A stretch of 64,000 nt of DNA from Chlamydiota bacterium (GTDB taxonomy: Bacteria > Auribacterota > JACPWU01), in contig JACOUC010000044.1 in assembly GCA_016178055.1 (NCBI GenBank), positions 1-64,000 on the forward strand, read 5' to 3'. Every line of letters starts with the position of its first letter. The first letter of the stretch is position 1. Below are positions 43,721-53,310 of the stretch, piece by piece. A model generated the notes under the pieces. That model was not told where the DNA came from and did no database searches. It saw only the letters and a list, made by a program, of their open reading frames with translations. The translations under genes were made by a program, and so were the position numbers.

Positions 43721-45574
43721 ATGGACTTAGCATTTATTTTTTTCATTACCGCTTCTCCCTTAATCGCTTTCTTAAAAATTGTAAGCCTTCCTAAGAGGCT
43801 TAAAGGCTTTGCGATCCCTGTTGCCCTTACAGGCATTCTGCTTTCATTCTTCTCAGTACTCGTATTTGCTCTTCGCCATCCCGAAATTCGCCAAACCCCT
43901 TTTGAGGTCCAATGGACATGGATGGTTTCAAGCCAATTTACATTTAATGTAGGGTTCTTGATCGACAGGCTTAACCTTCTCATGCTTTTCATCGTCATTC
44001 TTGTTAGCTTCTTCGTTCAAGTCTTCTCGATCAGTTATATGGCTGAGGAAGGAAAAGGTAAATCGCGATATTTTGCTTTCTTATCTTTCTTTTCCTTCTC
44101 GATGATTAACCTGGTGATCTCCAACAACCTCCTTCAAACCTTTATTTTTTGGGAACTTGTCGGCCTAGCTTCTTATCTTCTGATTGGTTTTTGGTACCAT
44201 AAGCCCTCAGCAGCCGATGCTTCAAGGAAGGCGTTTGTGGTCACTCGCCTAGGGGATTTTGGATTTTACGTTGCTGTAGCTCTCCTTGCAATCACTTCTG
44301 GCAATTTAAATTTTTCCCATTTAAATTCTCCTGAAGCAATTCACGCTTTATCCCCTCATTTTATTACTTGGATCACCCTCCTTATCTTTGGAGGAGTGAT
44401 GGGAAAAAGCGCTCAGTTTCCTTTACATATTTGGTTACCTGACGCCATGGAAGGCCCCACTCCAGTCAGTGCATTGATTCATTCTGCAACCATGGTTGCA
44501 GCCGGCGTTTTTCTTACGGCCCGTAACTTTGCCTTATTCAGCGCTTCTCTTACCTCCATGAATATCGTTTTAATTTTTGGAACCCTGACCGCTCTCGTCG
44601 GTGCAACACTTGCAACCATTCAGAATGATATTAAAAAAATTCTGGCCTACTCGACCATTAGCCAATTAGGCTTAATGATGATGGCCCTAGGGGGAGGTAG
44701 CTACGAGGGAGGAATGTTTCATTTAACAACCCATGCCTTTTTTAAATCTCTTTTATTCTTATGCGCAGGAAGCCTGATTCATCATTTTCATACCAATGAT
44801 ATATGGGAAATGGCAAAAAAAGGTTCATGCTCTCAAACCTTGACACTTCTTGCTCTTACCGTCGGCGGACTTTCTTTAGCTGGAATTTTTCCTTTTGCAG
44901 GATTCTGGAGCAAAGACCTCATTTTAGAGGCCCTTCACACCAAACCCCTCTTTTACTCAGCAGGAATGATTGTTAGCTTCTTAACCTCTTATTATATTTT
45001 TAGACTCCTCTTTATTCTTTATTTCAGGTCCGCCCTCCCTGAAGAGGGCCATGGGCATCATGAAAAGAAAGACTTTTTAAGCGTATGCCTCAACTTCCCT
45101 CTTGTAACGCTTGCCATAGGGTCTTTCATTGTTGGACTCATGGGAACAGGGCTCTTTCATTACTGGCTTTTAAAATTTATTTTGCCTCAAGCTGAGGGCG
45201 AACTTTCAATGAAAATGGCATTGGCCGGAAGTGCCATTGCCTTTTTAGGCCTTGGAGCAGCCTACTGGAACTACCTCTATAAAAAAGCAGAGCCTATTCT
45301 GGAATCTAAAGGGATGCGCATTTTGTTAGACAAAAAATATTTTATGGACGACCTTTTTGAAAAAGTTTTGGGAAGAATTGTTTTAGCTTTTTCAGGATTT
45401 CTAAACTGGTTCGATAAAAAAATGATCAATGGAATGATGGTGAATGGAACGGGCCTCAGCACCTTTCGTCTGGGAGCTATTTTGACAAAGATTCAATCGG
45501 GAGAGCTCCAGGATTATTTGATGATTTTATTTGTAGTGGCATCTGCCATGATCTATTTTCTTGTAGGCCGCTGA
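43721..45574 (+). CDS. nuoL: NADH-quinone oxidoreductase subunit L (proton-pumping antiporter-like)
   Basis: The protein has 617 residues with about 15 membrane helices. The conserved core is FWELVGLASYLLIGFWYHKPSAADASRKAFVVTRLGDFGFYVA, then LPDAMEGPTPVSALIHSATMVAAGVFLTARN and KKILAYSTISQLGLMMMALG. The lateral helix and the C-terminal helix (YLMILFVVASAMIYFL) are present. The stop codon is part of the 115-bp element copy 2. Confidence 0.95.
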   Translation: MDLAFIFFITASPLIAFLKIVSLPKRLKGFAIPVALTGILLSFFSVLVFALRHPEIRQTPFEVQWTWMVSSQFTFNVGFLIDRLNLLMLFIVILVSFFVQVFSISYMAEEGKGKSRYFAFLSFFSFSMINLVISNNLLQTFIFWELVGLASYLLIGFWYHKPSAADASRKAFVVTRLGDFGFYVAVALLAITSGNLNFSHLNSPEAIHALSPHFITWITLLIFGGVMGKSAQFPLHIWLPDAMEGPTPVSALIHSATMVAAGVFLTARNFALFSASLTSMNIVLIFGTLTALVGATLATIQNDIKKILAYSTISQLGLMMMALGGGSYEGGMFHLTTHAFFKSLLFLCAGSLIHHFHTNDIWEMAKKGSCSQTLTLLALTVGGLSLAGIFPFAGFWSKDLILEALHTKPLFYSAGMIVSFLTSYYIFRLLFILYFRSALPEEGHGHHEKKDFLSVCLNFPLVTLAIGSFIVGLMGTGLFHYWLLKFILPQAEGELSMKMALAGSAIAFLGLGAAYWNYLYKKAEPILESKGMRILLDKKYFMDDLFEKVLGRIVLAFSGFLNWFDKKMINGMMVNGTGLSTFRLGAILTKIQSGELQDYLMILFVVASAMIYFLVGR

Positions 45575-45685
45575 AAAAGGCCCATCTGACAACGTTTCCC
45601 GCTGCGCTCCTTTGTGCGGCGTACGATAAAAAAGTACGCCTCCGCAGTCGCTTGCGGGCGCTCTTAGCTCTGGGACCTTTTTGAG
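45571..45685. repeat. 115-bp dispersed element, copy 2 (between nuoL and nuoM)
   Basis: Identical to 42294-42408. Its first bases, ctga, supply the nuoL stop codon, so insertion or copying happened exactly at the gene end. Confidence 0.88.
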
Positions 45686-45714
45686 CAGCCTACTTGAATT
45701 TAGATTTTTGGGTT

Positions 45715-45754
45715 TGTTTTTTCTTTAAACTTTAAACCTTAAACTTTGAGCTAT
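45715..45754. repeat. Heptad array, single arm, before nuoM
   Basis: Units ctttaaa/actttaa/ccttaaa run up to the nuoM start. It matches the right arm of the element at 41236-41317. Confidence 0.6.
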
Positions 45755-45758
45755 TTTT

Positions 45759-47216
45759 ATGGGAATCTTAACTGACATTTTGCTTTGCCCTGTCATTGGA
45801 ATGATTCTTATTCTTTTGACACCCCGAAAATCTGAAAAGGCGATCAAAATTATTTCTCTCATCGTTTCAGGACTTTCCGTCATTCTCTCTTTCATTGCCT
45901 ACAATCGCTTTGATCCAAGAAATGTGCTTCTTCAAATGGAAGAAAGAATCTCCTGGCTTCCCCAGTATGGTATTAACTATTGGAACGGGGTCGATGGCCT
46001 AAATATCAGCATGATCCTTCTCACTTCGATTGTCATTTTTACGGGAGTCATCATTTCCTGGAAACTCTCTTATCGGGTCAAAGAATTTTTTGCCCTGCTT
46101 CTTTTTCTCGTGATTGGAGTTTTTGGTGTTTTTATGACCCTGAACCTCTTTTTCTTCTTTCTTTTTTACGAAGTGGCTGTTCTCCCCATGTATCTTCTGA
46201 TCGCCATTTGGGGAAGTACGAATAAAGAATATGCAGCATTAAAATTGACCCTATACCTCCTTTTGGGGAGCGCCTTCATGTTTGCCATCTTCCTTGCAAT
46301 TTACTCTCTCGCAGGCGCCCATACTTTTGATTTATTGACCATTAAAAAGCAAGTCACCTTCGATCCTGCTTTCCAAAAAGTTGCCTATATTGGACTCTTT
46401 TTGGGGTGCGGTGTTTTAGCGGGTTGCTGGCCCTTTCACGTATGGAGCCCTGATGGGCACGTGGCTGCCCCTACGGCTGTGAGCATGCTCCATGCGGGTG
46501 TACTCATGAAGTTGGGCGCCTATGGCATTATTCGTGTTGCCCTTTTTCTCTTTCCTGAGGCCGCCCATACCTGGGCCCCTTTCACCGTGACGCTCGCCAC
46601 TTTTAACATTCTTTATGGAGCCTTGGTCGCCACCCAGCAAAAAGATTTAAAATATGTCATTGGTTATTCTAGCGTCTCTCACATGGGCATTGTTCTATTA
46701 GGAATTTCAACTCTAACCGTAACAGGCCTTAATGGCGCCCTCTTTCAAATGTTTTCTCACGGAATCATGACCGCTCTTTTCTTTGCTTGCGTGGGACATG
46801 TCTATGATGAATGCCACACCCGCTATTTTGATGAACTGGGAGGCCTTGCTCACAAAATACCCATTCTATCGACTTTTTTCATCATTGCAGGGCTTACAGG
46901 GCTGGGTCTACCGGGATTGAGCGGTTTTCCGTCTGAACTTCTTGTTTTAATTGCAGCCATCAAAACTTATCCTGTTTCAGGAATTTGTACAGCCATTGGA
47001 GTGGTCGTGACCACTTTCTACATTGTTTCAGCCATTATGAAGGCCTTTTATGGCCCGCTTAATAAGCACTTTGAACACATCAAAGACATTAATTTATGGC
47101 AATATTTTGGACGAAGTATTCTTGTCGCTTTTCTCCTTCTTTTAGGCGTTTGGCCAAAATTATTTTTAGATATTGTTAATCCGATTACAACGTATTTACT
47201 CATGAAACCATTTTAA
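45759..47216 (+). CDS. nuoM: NADH-quinone oxidoreductase subunit M
   Basis: The protein has 485 residues. LFFFFLFYEVAVLPMYLLIAIWG has the conserved helix-5 Glu. WPFHVWSPDGHVAAPTAVSMLHAGVLMKLGAYGIIRV and KDLKYVIGYSSVSHMGIVLLGI are the antiporter motifs. It ends 1 base before nuoN. Confidence 0.95.
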   Translation: MGILTDILLCPVIGMILILLTPRKSEKAIKIISLIVSGLSVILSFIAYNRFDPRNVLLQMEERISWLPQYGINYWNGVDGLNISMILLTSIVIFTGVIISWKLSYRVKEFFALLLFLVIGVFGVFMTLNLFFFFLFYEVAVLPMYLLIAIWGSTNKEYAALKLTLYLLLGSAFMFAIFLAIYSLAGAHTFDLLTIKKQVTFDPAFQKVAYIGLFLGCGVLAGCWPFHVWSPDGHVAAPTAVSMLHAGVLMKLGAYGIIRVALFLFPEAAHTWAPFTVTLATFNILYGALVATQQKDLKYVIGYSSVSHMGIVLLGISTLTVTGLNGALFQMFSHGIMTALFFACVGHVYDECHTRYFDELGGLAHKIPILSTFFIIAGLTGLGLPGLSGFPSELLVLIAAIKTYPVSGICTAIGVVVTTFYIVSAIMKAFYGPLNKHFEHIKDINLWQYFGRSILVAFLLLLGVWPKLFLDIVNPITTYLLMKPF

Positions 47217-47217
47217 A

Positions 47218-48636
47218 ATGATTAAACTTGTTCTCCCAGAAATTGTTGTAAGTTTGATGGCCATTGTGAGTTTCCTTTTTGTATTTTTTAAAGAAGAGAC
47301 TGGTAAAAAACTCCTCTATCCAACGATATTGATTCTAGGGCTTGTTACGCTCACTTCAAGTATTTTCAGCTTAAACCAAGAGGAATCTCTTTTCTTCAAC
47401 ACTTATCAAATTAATTTATTCTCTCAGGCTTTTAAGCTCATTCTTGCAGGCTCACTCCTTTTAGTGCTTTCGATTTGCGACCACACAGAATCTCTCTCAG
47501 GGGAAGTAAAACCTGAATTTTTTCTTTTTCTTTCGACAGCAACTTTGGGCATGATGATGCTGACCAGCGCATGTGAACTGATCGGCCTTTTCATATCTTT
47601 AGAACTTGCCTCTATCTCTCAATATATTCTCGTCCCTTTAAGACGTGGTAAAATCTTAAATGCAGAAGCAGGAATCAAATACCTTCTTTTCGGGGCGGCT
47701 GCAAGCGCTTTAACCCTCTACGGACTCAGTTTCATTTTTGGAACAGCCAAAACGCTCTTCTTAAATGAAATTTTACAAAACATCACCTCCCTGATTCATC
47801 TTCCTCTTTTTGGGGTGGGAATTTTTCTAACCTCAGCTGGATTCCTTTTTAAACTCGCCTCGTTTCCCTTTCATTTTTGGGCCCCTGATGTTTATGAGAG
47901 CGCTGCAACTCCAGTAACGACCTTTATTGCAACGACCTCTAAAGCCGCAGCCGTCGCCGTCTTAATTCGACTGTTCCAAATCTTTTCTGTCGATCATGCC
48001 TCTTTAACTTACATCCTCATTACTCTGTCCTTTGTTTCAATGACCCTTGGAAATTTAGCTGCAATGATTCAAAAAGACATGAAGCGCATGCTAGCTTATT
48101 CAAGCGTAGCACAAGCGGGCTACCTTCTGGCAGGTCTCTTGTCTCAAACAAGCTCAGGCTTTATTGCGGCCACGTTTTATACCATCGCCTATCTCATCAT
48201 GAATTTTGCTGCCTTTATGGTCATGGCACGCATCAACTCTCATAACGATAACCCAACGATTAAAAATTTTTCTGGCCTGGCAGACCGATCTCCTCTCCTT
48301 GCCCTAACCCTCATGATCAGCCTTCTTTCTCTCGCAGGAATCCCTCCCCTAGCAGGTTTTACAGGAAAATGGTTTCTCTTCAGTGCCGCCATGGAAAAAG
48401 GCCACTGGATCTTAGTTCTGGTAGGCGTTGTTAACAGCGTCATTTCTCTTTATTACTATTTAATGGTGGTTAAAGAAGCCTATCTCGGAAAGCCTGAATC
48501 AGGGCAAGGATTGCTCTTCCTCGGAATCAAGACACGCCTACTCAGTTATGCAAGCATTGCCTCTCTCATCATTCTTGGGGTTTTTCCTACTGGCTTGGTT
48601 CATTGGTTGGAAAGCATCATTAAACCATTGCTTTAA
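47218..48636 (+). CDS. nuoN: NADH-quinone oxidoreductase subunit N
   Basis: The protein has 472 residues. LFISLELASISQYILVPLRRG, FKLASFPFHFWAPDVYESAATPVTTFIATTSKAAAVAVLIR and KDMKRMLAYSSVAQAGYLLAGLLS are diagnostic. It is the last gene of the operon; no nuoE, nuoF or nuoG is nearby, so the complex has 11 subunits here (C and D fused). Confidence 0.95.
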   Translation: MIKLVLPEIVVSLMAIVSFLFVFFKEETGKKLLYPTILILGLVTLTSSIFSLNQEESLFFNTYQINLFSQAFKLILAGSLLLVLSICDHTESLSGEVKPEFFLFLSTATLGMMMLTSACELIGLFISLELASISQYILVPLRRGKILNAEAGIKYLLFGAAASALTLYGLSFIFGTAKTLFLNEILQNITSLIHLPLFGVGIFLTSAGFLFKLASFPFHFWAPDVYESAATPVTTFIATTSKAAAVAVLIRLFQIFSVDHASLTYILITLSFVSMTLGNLAAMIQKDMKRMLAYSSVAQAGYLLAGLLSQTSSGFIAATFYTIAYLIMNFAAFMVMARINSHNDNPTIKNFSGLADRSPLLALTLMISLLSLAGIPPLAGFTGKWFLFSAAMEKGHWILVLVGVVNSVISLYYYLMVVKEAYLGKPESGQGLLFLGIKTRLLSYASIASLIILGVFPTGLVHWLESIIKPLL

Positions 48637-48682
48637 TTCCTGCTCGTTTTCTCACCGTATTTTTGATAGCTTGGTATGAGAG

Positions 48683-49009
48683 ATGTTTATGAGAAAAAAA
48701 AAATTATCACAGCTTATTTCCAATGTCGCCCAACAGATTGTAAAAAGTGTACATCCTGATAAAATTATTCTTTTTGGATCCTACGCCTACGGAAAACCTA
48801 ATCAAGACAGTGACGTTGATCTTCTTGTCATCATGAAGACTAGAAAAAGGCCTGTTAAACGTGCACCTGAAATAACCAAGGCGATCCAGTTTTACCCTTT
48901 TCCCATGGATATTCTTGTTCGAACCCCTCAAGAGATTAATCATCGTTTACAACTTAAAGACCCTTTTTATTTAAGCATCATCCATAAAGGAAAAGTACTT
49001 TATGGGTGA
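48683..49009 (+). CDS. MNT-type minimal nucleotidyltransferase
   Basis: The protein has 108 residues. IILFGSYAYGKPNQDSDVDLLVIMKT is the GSx10DxD motif of minimal nucleotidyltransferases. It overlaps the following HEPN gene by 8 bases. In HEPN/MNT pairs the nucleotidyltransferase is the antitoxin; it may AMPylate the HEPN ribonuclease. Confidence 0.9.
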   Translation: MFMRKKKLSQLISNVAQQIVKSVHPDKIILFGSYAYGKPNQDSDVDLLVIMKTRKRPVKRAPEITKAIQFYPFPMDILVRTPQEINHRLQLKDPFYLSIIHKGKVLYG

Positions 49010-49382
49010 TCTCCTTTCACTCGAATGGCTTGCTAAAGCCGAAGAAGATTTTCAAGCTGCCTTTCTTTTATCTCGAAAGAGAAAACCTTCCTTCTCAAAT
49101 TCCGTTTGCTTTCATAGTCAACAAGCCGCAGAGAAATACCTCAAGGCGTATCTTAGCTCTGAAAAAGTTCTTTTCCCTAAAACTCATGATCTAATTTTGC
49201 TACAAAAGTTATGTGCTAAAGAGGAAAGCAACTTCGAACTTATCGCTGATCTTGTTCGATCCCTTAATCCATACTCAGTAGAATTTAGATATCCTGGGGA
49301 GGATGCCAATCACCAAGAGGCAAAATATGCCCTTTCACTCGCAAAAGAAATTAAGAATTTCGTCCAACAAAAATTAAAATAG
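49002..49382 (+). CDS. HEPN-domain protein, toxin of the HEPN/MNT pair
   Basis: The protein has 126 residues. LEWLAKAEEDFQAAFLLSRKRKPSFSNSVCFHSQQAAEKYLKAYLSSEKVLFPKTHDLILLQKLC matches COG2250 HEPN proteins. The usual catalytic R-x4-6-H motif is not obvious at its normal position near the C-terminus, so ribonuclease activity is uncertain. It is coupled to the nucleotidyltransferase gene. Confidence 0.88.
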   Translation: MGDLLSLEWLAKAEEDFQAAFLLSRKRKPSFSNSVCFHSQQAAEKYLKAYLSSEKVLFPKTHDLILLQKLCAKEESNFELIADLVRSLNPYSVEFRYPGEDANHQEAKYALSLAKEIKNFVQQKLK

Positions 49383-49402
49383 AATAATCAAATTATCAGC
49401 AC

Positions 49403-50323
49403 TCAGTTCCCGTGGTAGGCTGTCACCCACCTCACAGTCCCACTCTCATACCTCATAAAAACACTGTGAGTCACAGCTCCAAGACTCGTATATCGAACTC
49501 CCTTAAGGAGACTTCCATTGGTAATCCCAGTTGCTGCAAAAGTACAGGGACCCTTCACAAGATCTTCAATAGAATAAACTTTTGAGTCAGCCAAAGAAAA
49601 ATCTTTTTTAACTACTTGAGCCTGAAAACCACCTCTTAAACATTTAATACCACACGCAGCAATGACTCCTTCAGGTGATCCACCCATCCCATAAAGCAAA
49701 TCAATCCCGCTATCGGGCAGGCATGTTGCGATTGCACCTGAAACATCGCAATCCTGAATCAATTTAATACGAACTCCAATTCCCCGAAGTTCTTTAATCA
49801 CCTTCTCATGTCGAGGTCGATCCAGAACACAAACAACAATCTTTCCAAGGATTTTTCCTGTCACAGCAGAGACAACCTTTAGCGTCTTATCCAATGGATC
49901 CGTAATATCCAAATGAATTTTTTTAGCGATTTCAGGACCATAAGCTAATTTATTCATGTAGAATTCTGGGGTAGAAAAAAGAGAGTTTTCACCCGCAACA
50001 GCCATCACACTCATGGCCTCCGGCCCTGAATTTGCGACAGGTCTTGTCCCTTCAATGGGATCCACCGCAATATCATAGACTTCATAATTTTGAGAGCCTT
50101 CCAGTTTTCCAAGCATTTCACCAGCAAAAAGACCTGGGCTCTTATCCTTAATCCCCTCCCCAATCACAATCCGACCTCTAAAGTCCATTCCATTCAGGCG
50201 ACTACGCATCGCATCCGTAGCAGCCTTATCCGCCGACTCTTTATCACCACTCCCAATCCAAGTCGCAGCTGCACGAGCAGCAGCCTCAGTCACACGTACA
50301 ATATCCAAATTAATCTCTCTCAC
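49403..50323 (-). CDS. glpX: Class II fructose-1,6-bisphosphatase
   Basis: The protein has 306 residues. IVIGEGIKDKSPGLF, VYDIAVDPIEGTRPVANSGPEAMSVMAVA and YGMGGSPEGVIAACGIKCLRGGFQAQ are the GlpX signatures. It acts in gluconeogenesis. It starts with GTG after AGAGG. A single gene, convergent with the HEPN gene and divergent from the menaquinone genes. Confidence 0.94.
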   Translation of the reverse strand: MREINLDIVRVTEAAARAAATWIGSGDKESADKAATDAMRSRLNGMDFRGRIVIGEGIKDKSPGLFAGEMLGKLEGSQNYEVYDIAVDPIEGTRPVANSGPEAMSVMAVAGENSLFSTPEFYMNKLAYGPEIAKKIHLDITDPLDKTLKVVSAVTGKILGKIVVCVLDRPRHEKVIKELRGIGVRIKLIQDCDVSGAIATCLPDSGIDLLYGMGGSPEGVIAACGIKCLRGGFQAQVVKKDFSLADSKVYSIEDLVKGPCTFAATGITNGSLLKGVRYTSLGAVTHSVFMRYESGTVRWVTAYHGN

Positions 50324-50389
50324 GAAATACCTCTTTTTATAAATTTTTTACCCCATCCTATAAACTTTCGTTTATGATTACAATCATGA

Positions 50390-50513
50390 AAATCCAAAAA
50401 TCAAATATCAAAAATCAAAATGACAATGTAAAATTTAAAATATCTTACTTGCAATGGATTAGAAATTTTGAATTTTAATATGTCATTTTGATTTTTAAAT
50501 TTTAATTTATTAC
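50390..50513. repeat. Heptad hairpin element in the glpX-amidohydrolase gap
   Basis: The left arm (50390-50442) has aaaatca-type units and the right arm (50466-50511) has complementary ttttgat/ttttaat units. It is the same unit type as at 9347-9465. It takes up most of the 194-base divergent gap, so promoters must lie in or around it. Confidence 0.7.
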
Positions 50514-50517
50514 AACC

Positions 50518-51705
50518 ATGAAAATATATCGTGCACAGTGGCTTCTTCCCATTCATCAACCTCCTATCAAAGATGGAGCCGTTCTCATTGATCGTGGCAT
50601 AATTAAAGATTATGGAAAAGCTTCAGCTATTTTAAAAAAGTTTAAAATCCCTTTTGAAGATCTTCAAGAAGCAATTATCATGCCTGGCCTAGTTAATGCG
50701 CACACTCATTTGGAATATTCTTGTCTTCATCAAAAGATTAAACCTTCTGAGAAGTTTTTAGATTGGCTCTATCCCATGATTGAATTAAAAAAAGAACTTC
50801 AAACCAATGAAATACAAGTTGGAATAAAGCAGGGTATTACTCAACTTCAAAAATCAGGAACCGTTCTTTTAGGAGAAGTGACTAACACAGGACTTTCTAC
50901 GAGTTTTCTTAAAAAGAGTGGACTCTCTGGCATTCTATTTTTTGAGTTGGTTGGAAATCAAACCTTTAATATTTTTGAAAAAATTCTAAAAAATGTTTAT
51001 TCATCTTCTTCATTTGAAATCGTCCCGGCTTGTCATGCCCCTCATACAGTGCCTGAAAAACTCCTCATTCAAGTAAAAAATTATCTTAAAAAAATAAAAA
51101 CTCCTACAAGCCTTCACCTCGCTGAGTCTCGTGAAGAAATGGAGTGGATCCAAAATAAAAGAGGAGGCTTTTCAGATCTTATTCAGGATTCAGTGCTTAA
51201 AAATAATTCTCAATTTGGAAAGGGAAAAGGCCCAGTAAAATACCTTCTCGAGAACCGATTCTTAAATTCTAAAACCCTTTGTGTTCATTGTGTTCATCTA
51301 TCTATTAAAGAACAAAAACTTCTTCAAAGAACAAGGGCCCCTATTGCAATTTGTCCTAGAAGCAATCTCTATACAGGGGCAGGGAAAGCTCCCATCAAGC
51401 AACTTTTACAAAATAAAATCATGCTTTGCATCGGAACAGACAGTCTCGCAAGCAACTCCGATCTGAATCTTTGGAAAGAAATGAGAATGCTCAAAAAACT
51501 CTTTCCTTTTCTCTCCTATCCCACTATCCTACGCATGGCGACGCTTCATGGAGCCCTTGCGCTTGGATTTGGGAAGACGCATGGATCCATCGAAAAGGGG
51601 AAAAAAGCTGACTTAATTTGGATTAAAACAGATCAAAAATTGAAAAACCCTTATTCATTTTTAATTGAAGAAGATCATGAAATAGAAGGTAAAATTTGTG
51701 AATAG
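50518..51705 (+). CDS. Amidohydrolase, probable aminodeoxyfutalosine deaminase
   Basis: The protein has 395 residues. Metal-site motifs are MPGLVNAHTHLEYS, CHAPHTVPEKL, SLHLAESREEMEW, LCVHCVHLSIKEQ and MLCIGTDSLASNSDLNLWKEM. It belongs to the MtaD/ATZ-TRZ group. Next to UbiA, UbiX and MenG homologues, the best guess is the aminodeoxyfutalosine deaminase (MqnX role) of the futalosine menaquinone pathway. S-adenosylhomocysteine deaminase is a possible alternative. It overlaps the UbiA gene by 8 bases. Confidence 0.82.
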   Translation: MKIYRAQWLLPIHQPPIKDGAVLIDRGIIKDYGKASAILKKFKIPFEDLQEAIIMPGLVNAHTHLEYSCLHQKIKPSEKFLDWLYPMIELKKELQTNEIQVGIKQGITQLQKSGTVLLGEVTNTGLSTSFLKKSGLSGILFFELVGNQTFNIFEKILKNVYSSSSFEIVPACHAPHTVPEKLLIQVKNYLKKIKTPTSLHLAESREEMEWIQNKRGGFSDLIQDSVLKNNSQFGKGKGPVKYLLENRFLNSKTLCVHCVHLSIKEQKLLQRTRAPIAICPRSNLYTGAGKAPIKQLLQNKIMLCIGTDSLASNSDLNLWKEMRMLKKLFPFLSYPTILRMATLHGALALGFGKTHGSIEKGKKADLIWIKTDQKLKNPYSFLIEEDHEIEGKICE

Positions 51706-52543
51706 ACTAGTTCATTATGCCCGACTGATTCGATTGAGCCACAGTGTTTTTGCACTGCCATTTGCACTGTCGACTCTTATTTTAGTTCATCCTTATCATG
51801 AAGTGACCCTGCATAAAATAATCTGGATTCTAATCGCAATGGTCAGTGCACGATCCGCAGCCATGGGGTTTAATCGCATCATTGACCGTGAAATAGATAA
51901 AAAAAATCCAAGAACATCCCAAAGAGAACTTCCCCAAGGAATTGTCACTCTCCAAGGAGCCTTTTTATTCACAATCCTATGTGCAATTATTTTTATTTTT
52001 TCAGCTTTTAAACTGAATGCTGCCTGCGGTCTTCTTTCCATCCCAACCCTGATTCTCTTTTTCTTTTACCCTTACGCCAAACGGCTCACATGGACCTGTC
52101 ACCTTTTTTTGGGCCTCTCTCTTGCCCTTTCTCCCATCGGGGTATGGCTTGCCATTGCAAATTCTCTTCAAGGCCCTGTTCTCTTATTAAGCCTGGGAGT
52201 CCTTTTCTGGGTTTCAGGTTTCGATGTAATTTATGCATGTCAAGATCTTGAATTTGATCAAACCCATCATCTTTTGAGTATTCCTCAAAAATTTGGCATT
52301 CCTAAAGCACTGACATTAGCCATGATTTTTCATGGCCTGACTATTTCCTGTTTTATTTGGGTTGGAATTTCTTTTAAATTAAATTTATTTTACTTTATGG
52401 GTTGTGGCATCATTAGCATCGCGATGCTTTATCAACACTATTTAATCAGCCCAAAAGATTTGTCTCGAGTCGAAAAGGCTTTTAATACCAATGGAACCAT
52501 TGGATTTATTTATTTATTGGCCATATGGATGGGGATGAGATGA
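51698..52543 (+). CDS. UbiA-family prenyltransferase (menaquinone route, MqnP-like)
   Basis: The protein has 281 residues with about eight membrane helices. The first Asp-rich motif is MGFNRIIDREIDKKNPRTSQRELPQG (N-x-x-x-D-x-x-x-D). The second is VIYACQDLEFDQTHHLLSIPQKFG. These bind the prenyl diphosphate through Mg. It starts with GTG inside the preceding gene. It transfers a polyprenyl chain onto an aromatic acid; the family member used in the futalosine route is MqnP. Confidence 0.88.
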   Translation: MNRLVHYARLIRLSHSVFALPFALSTLILVHPYHEVTLHKIIWILIAMVSARSAAMGFNRIIDREIDKKNPRTSQRELPQGIVTLQGAFLFTILCAIIFIFSAFKLNAACGLLSIPTLILFFFYPYAKRLTWTCHLFLGLSLALSPIGVWLAIANSLQGPVLLLSLGVLFWVSGFDVIYACQDLEFDQTHHLLSIPQKFGIPKALTLAMIFHGLTISCFIWVGISFKLNLFYFMGCGIISIAMLYQHYLISPKDLSRVEKAFNTNGTIGFIYLLAIWMGMR

Positions 52544-52548
52544 GATTG

Positions 52549-52630
52549 AGTCCATCGTCAACGGTCTACAGTCCATAGAAATAAATGATTCCTTTAAAAC
52601 TGTTGACCATCGACTGTAGACTGTGGACTC
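52549..52630. repeat. Heptad hairpin element, UbiA-UbiX gap
   Basis: Arms with gtccatc/gtcaacg/gtctaca units (52549-52577) and the complementary ones (52600-52630) surround a spacer. The same spacer is found inverted at 58533-58556 (shared aattatttattttctatag-type stretch and cctttaaaactgt). The two are copies of one element in opposite orientation. Confidence 0.8.
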
Positions 52631-52689
52631 TTCTCATCTGCTTATATTGATAAACATTTAGAGAATAACATTAATGTGAGAATTCTATT

Positions 52690-53310
52690 TTGAAAAAGCT
52701 TATCATCGCAATCACGGGAGCCAGCGGTATGCTTTACGCTGAAAGACTCTTAAAAGCCCTCTTAGAAGCTGGACATTTGATTGAGTTAATTGTTTCTGAA
52801 AATTCTTTTGATCTTTTGAACTTTGAAATCGGCCTTAAACCCAAGCAAAGTCTGGTTGATTTCCTCCATGAAAAATATGGGGATTCTATTCTCAAGGGAA
52901 AGGTTAAAACCTATGATCTTCATGACCTGGCTGCCCCACCTTCCTCCGGAACTCATATCCACCATGGGATGGTCATCCTTCCTTGCTCAATGAAAACCCT
53001 TTCGGCAGTTGCTACAGGGGCGTCAAGAACCCTCATTGAACGTGCAGCTGATGTCTGCCTTAAAGAATCAAAAAAGCTAATTCTCGCAACACGTGAAACG
53101 CCTTTGAGCAGAATCCATCTTGAGAACATGCTCCGTGTCTGCGAGGCCGGTGGGAAAATTATGCCCTGTGATCCAGGATTTTATATACGGCCGAAAAAAA
53201 TAGAAGATTTAGCGGACTTTATTGCTGGAAAAATCATGAATCTTTTAGAAATTGAACACCAACTGTTTAAACCGTGGGGAAATGAGCATGAATTGATAAT
53301 TAATAATTGA
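52690..53310 (+). CDS. ubiX: UbiX-type flavin prenyltransferase
   Basis: The protein has 206 residues. ITGASGMLYAERLLKALLEAGH, IELIVSE, AAPPSSGTHIHHGMVILPCSMKTLSAVATGAS and LATRETPLSRIHLENMLRVCEAGG are the flavodoxin-fold signatures. It makes prenylated FMN for UbiD-type decarboxylases, here probably the one acting after UbiA in menaquinone synthesis. It starts with TTG at 52690. Confidence 0.93.
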   Translation: MKKLIIAITGASGMLYAERLLKALLEAGHLIELIVSENSFDLLNFEIGLKPKQSLVDFLHEKYGDSILKGKVKTYDLHDLAAPPSSGTHIHHGMVILPCSMKTLSAVATGASRTLIERAADVCLKESKKLILATRETPLSRIHLENMLRVCEAGGKIMPCDPGFYIRPKKIEDLADFIAGKIMNLLEIEHQLFKPWGNEHELIINN

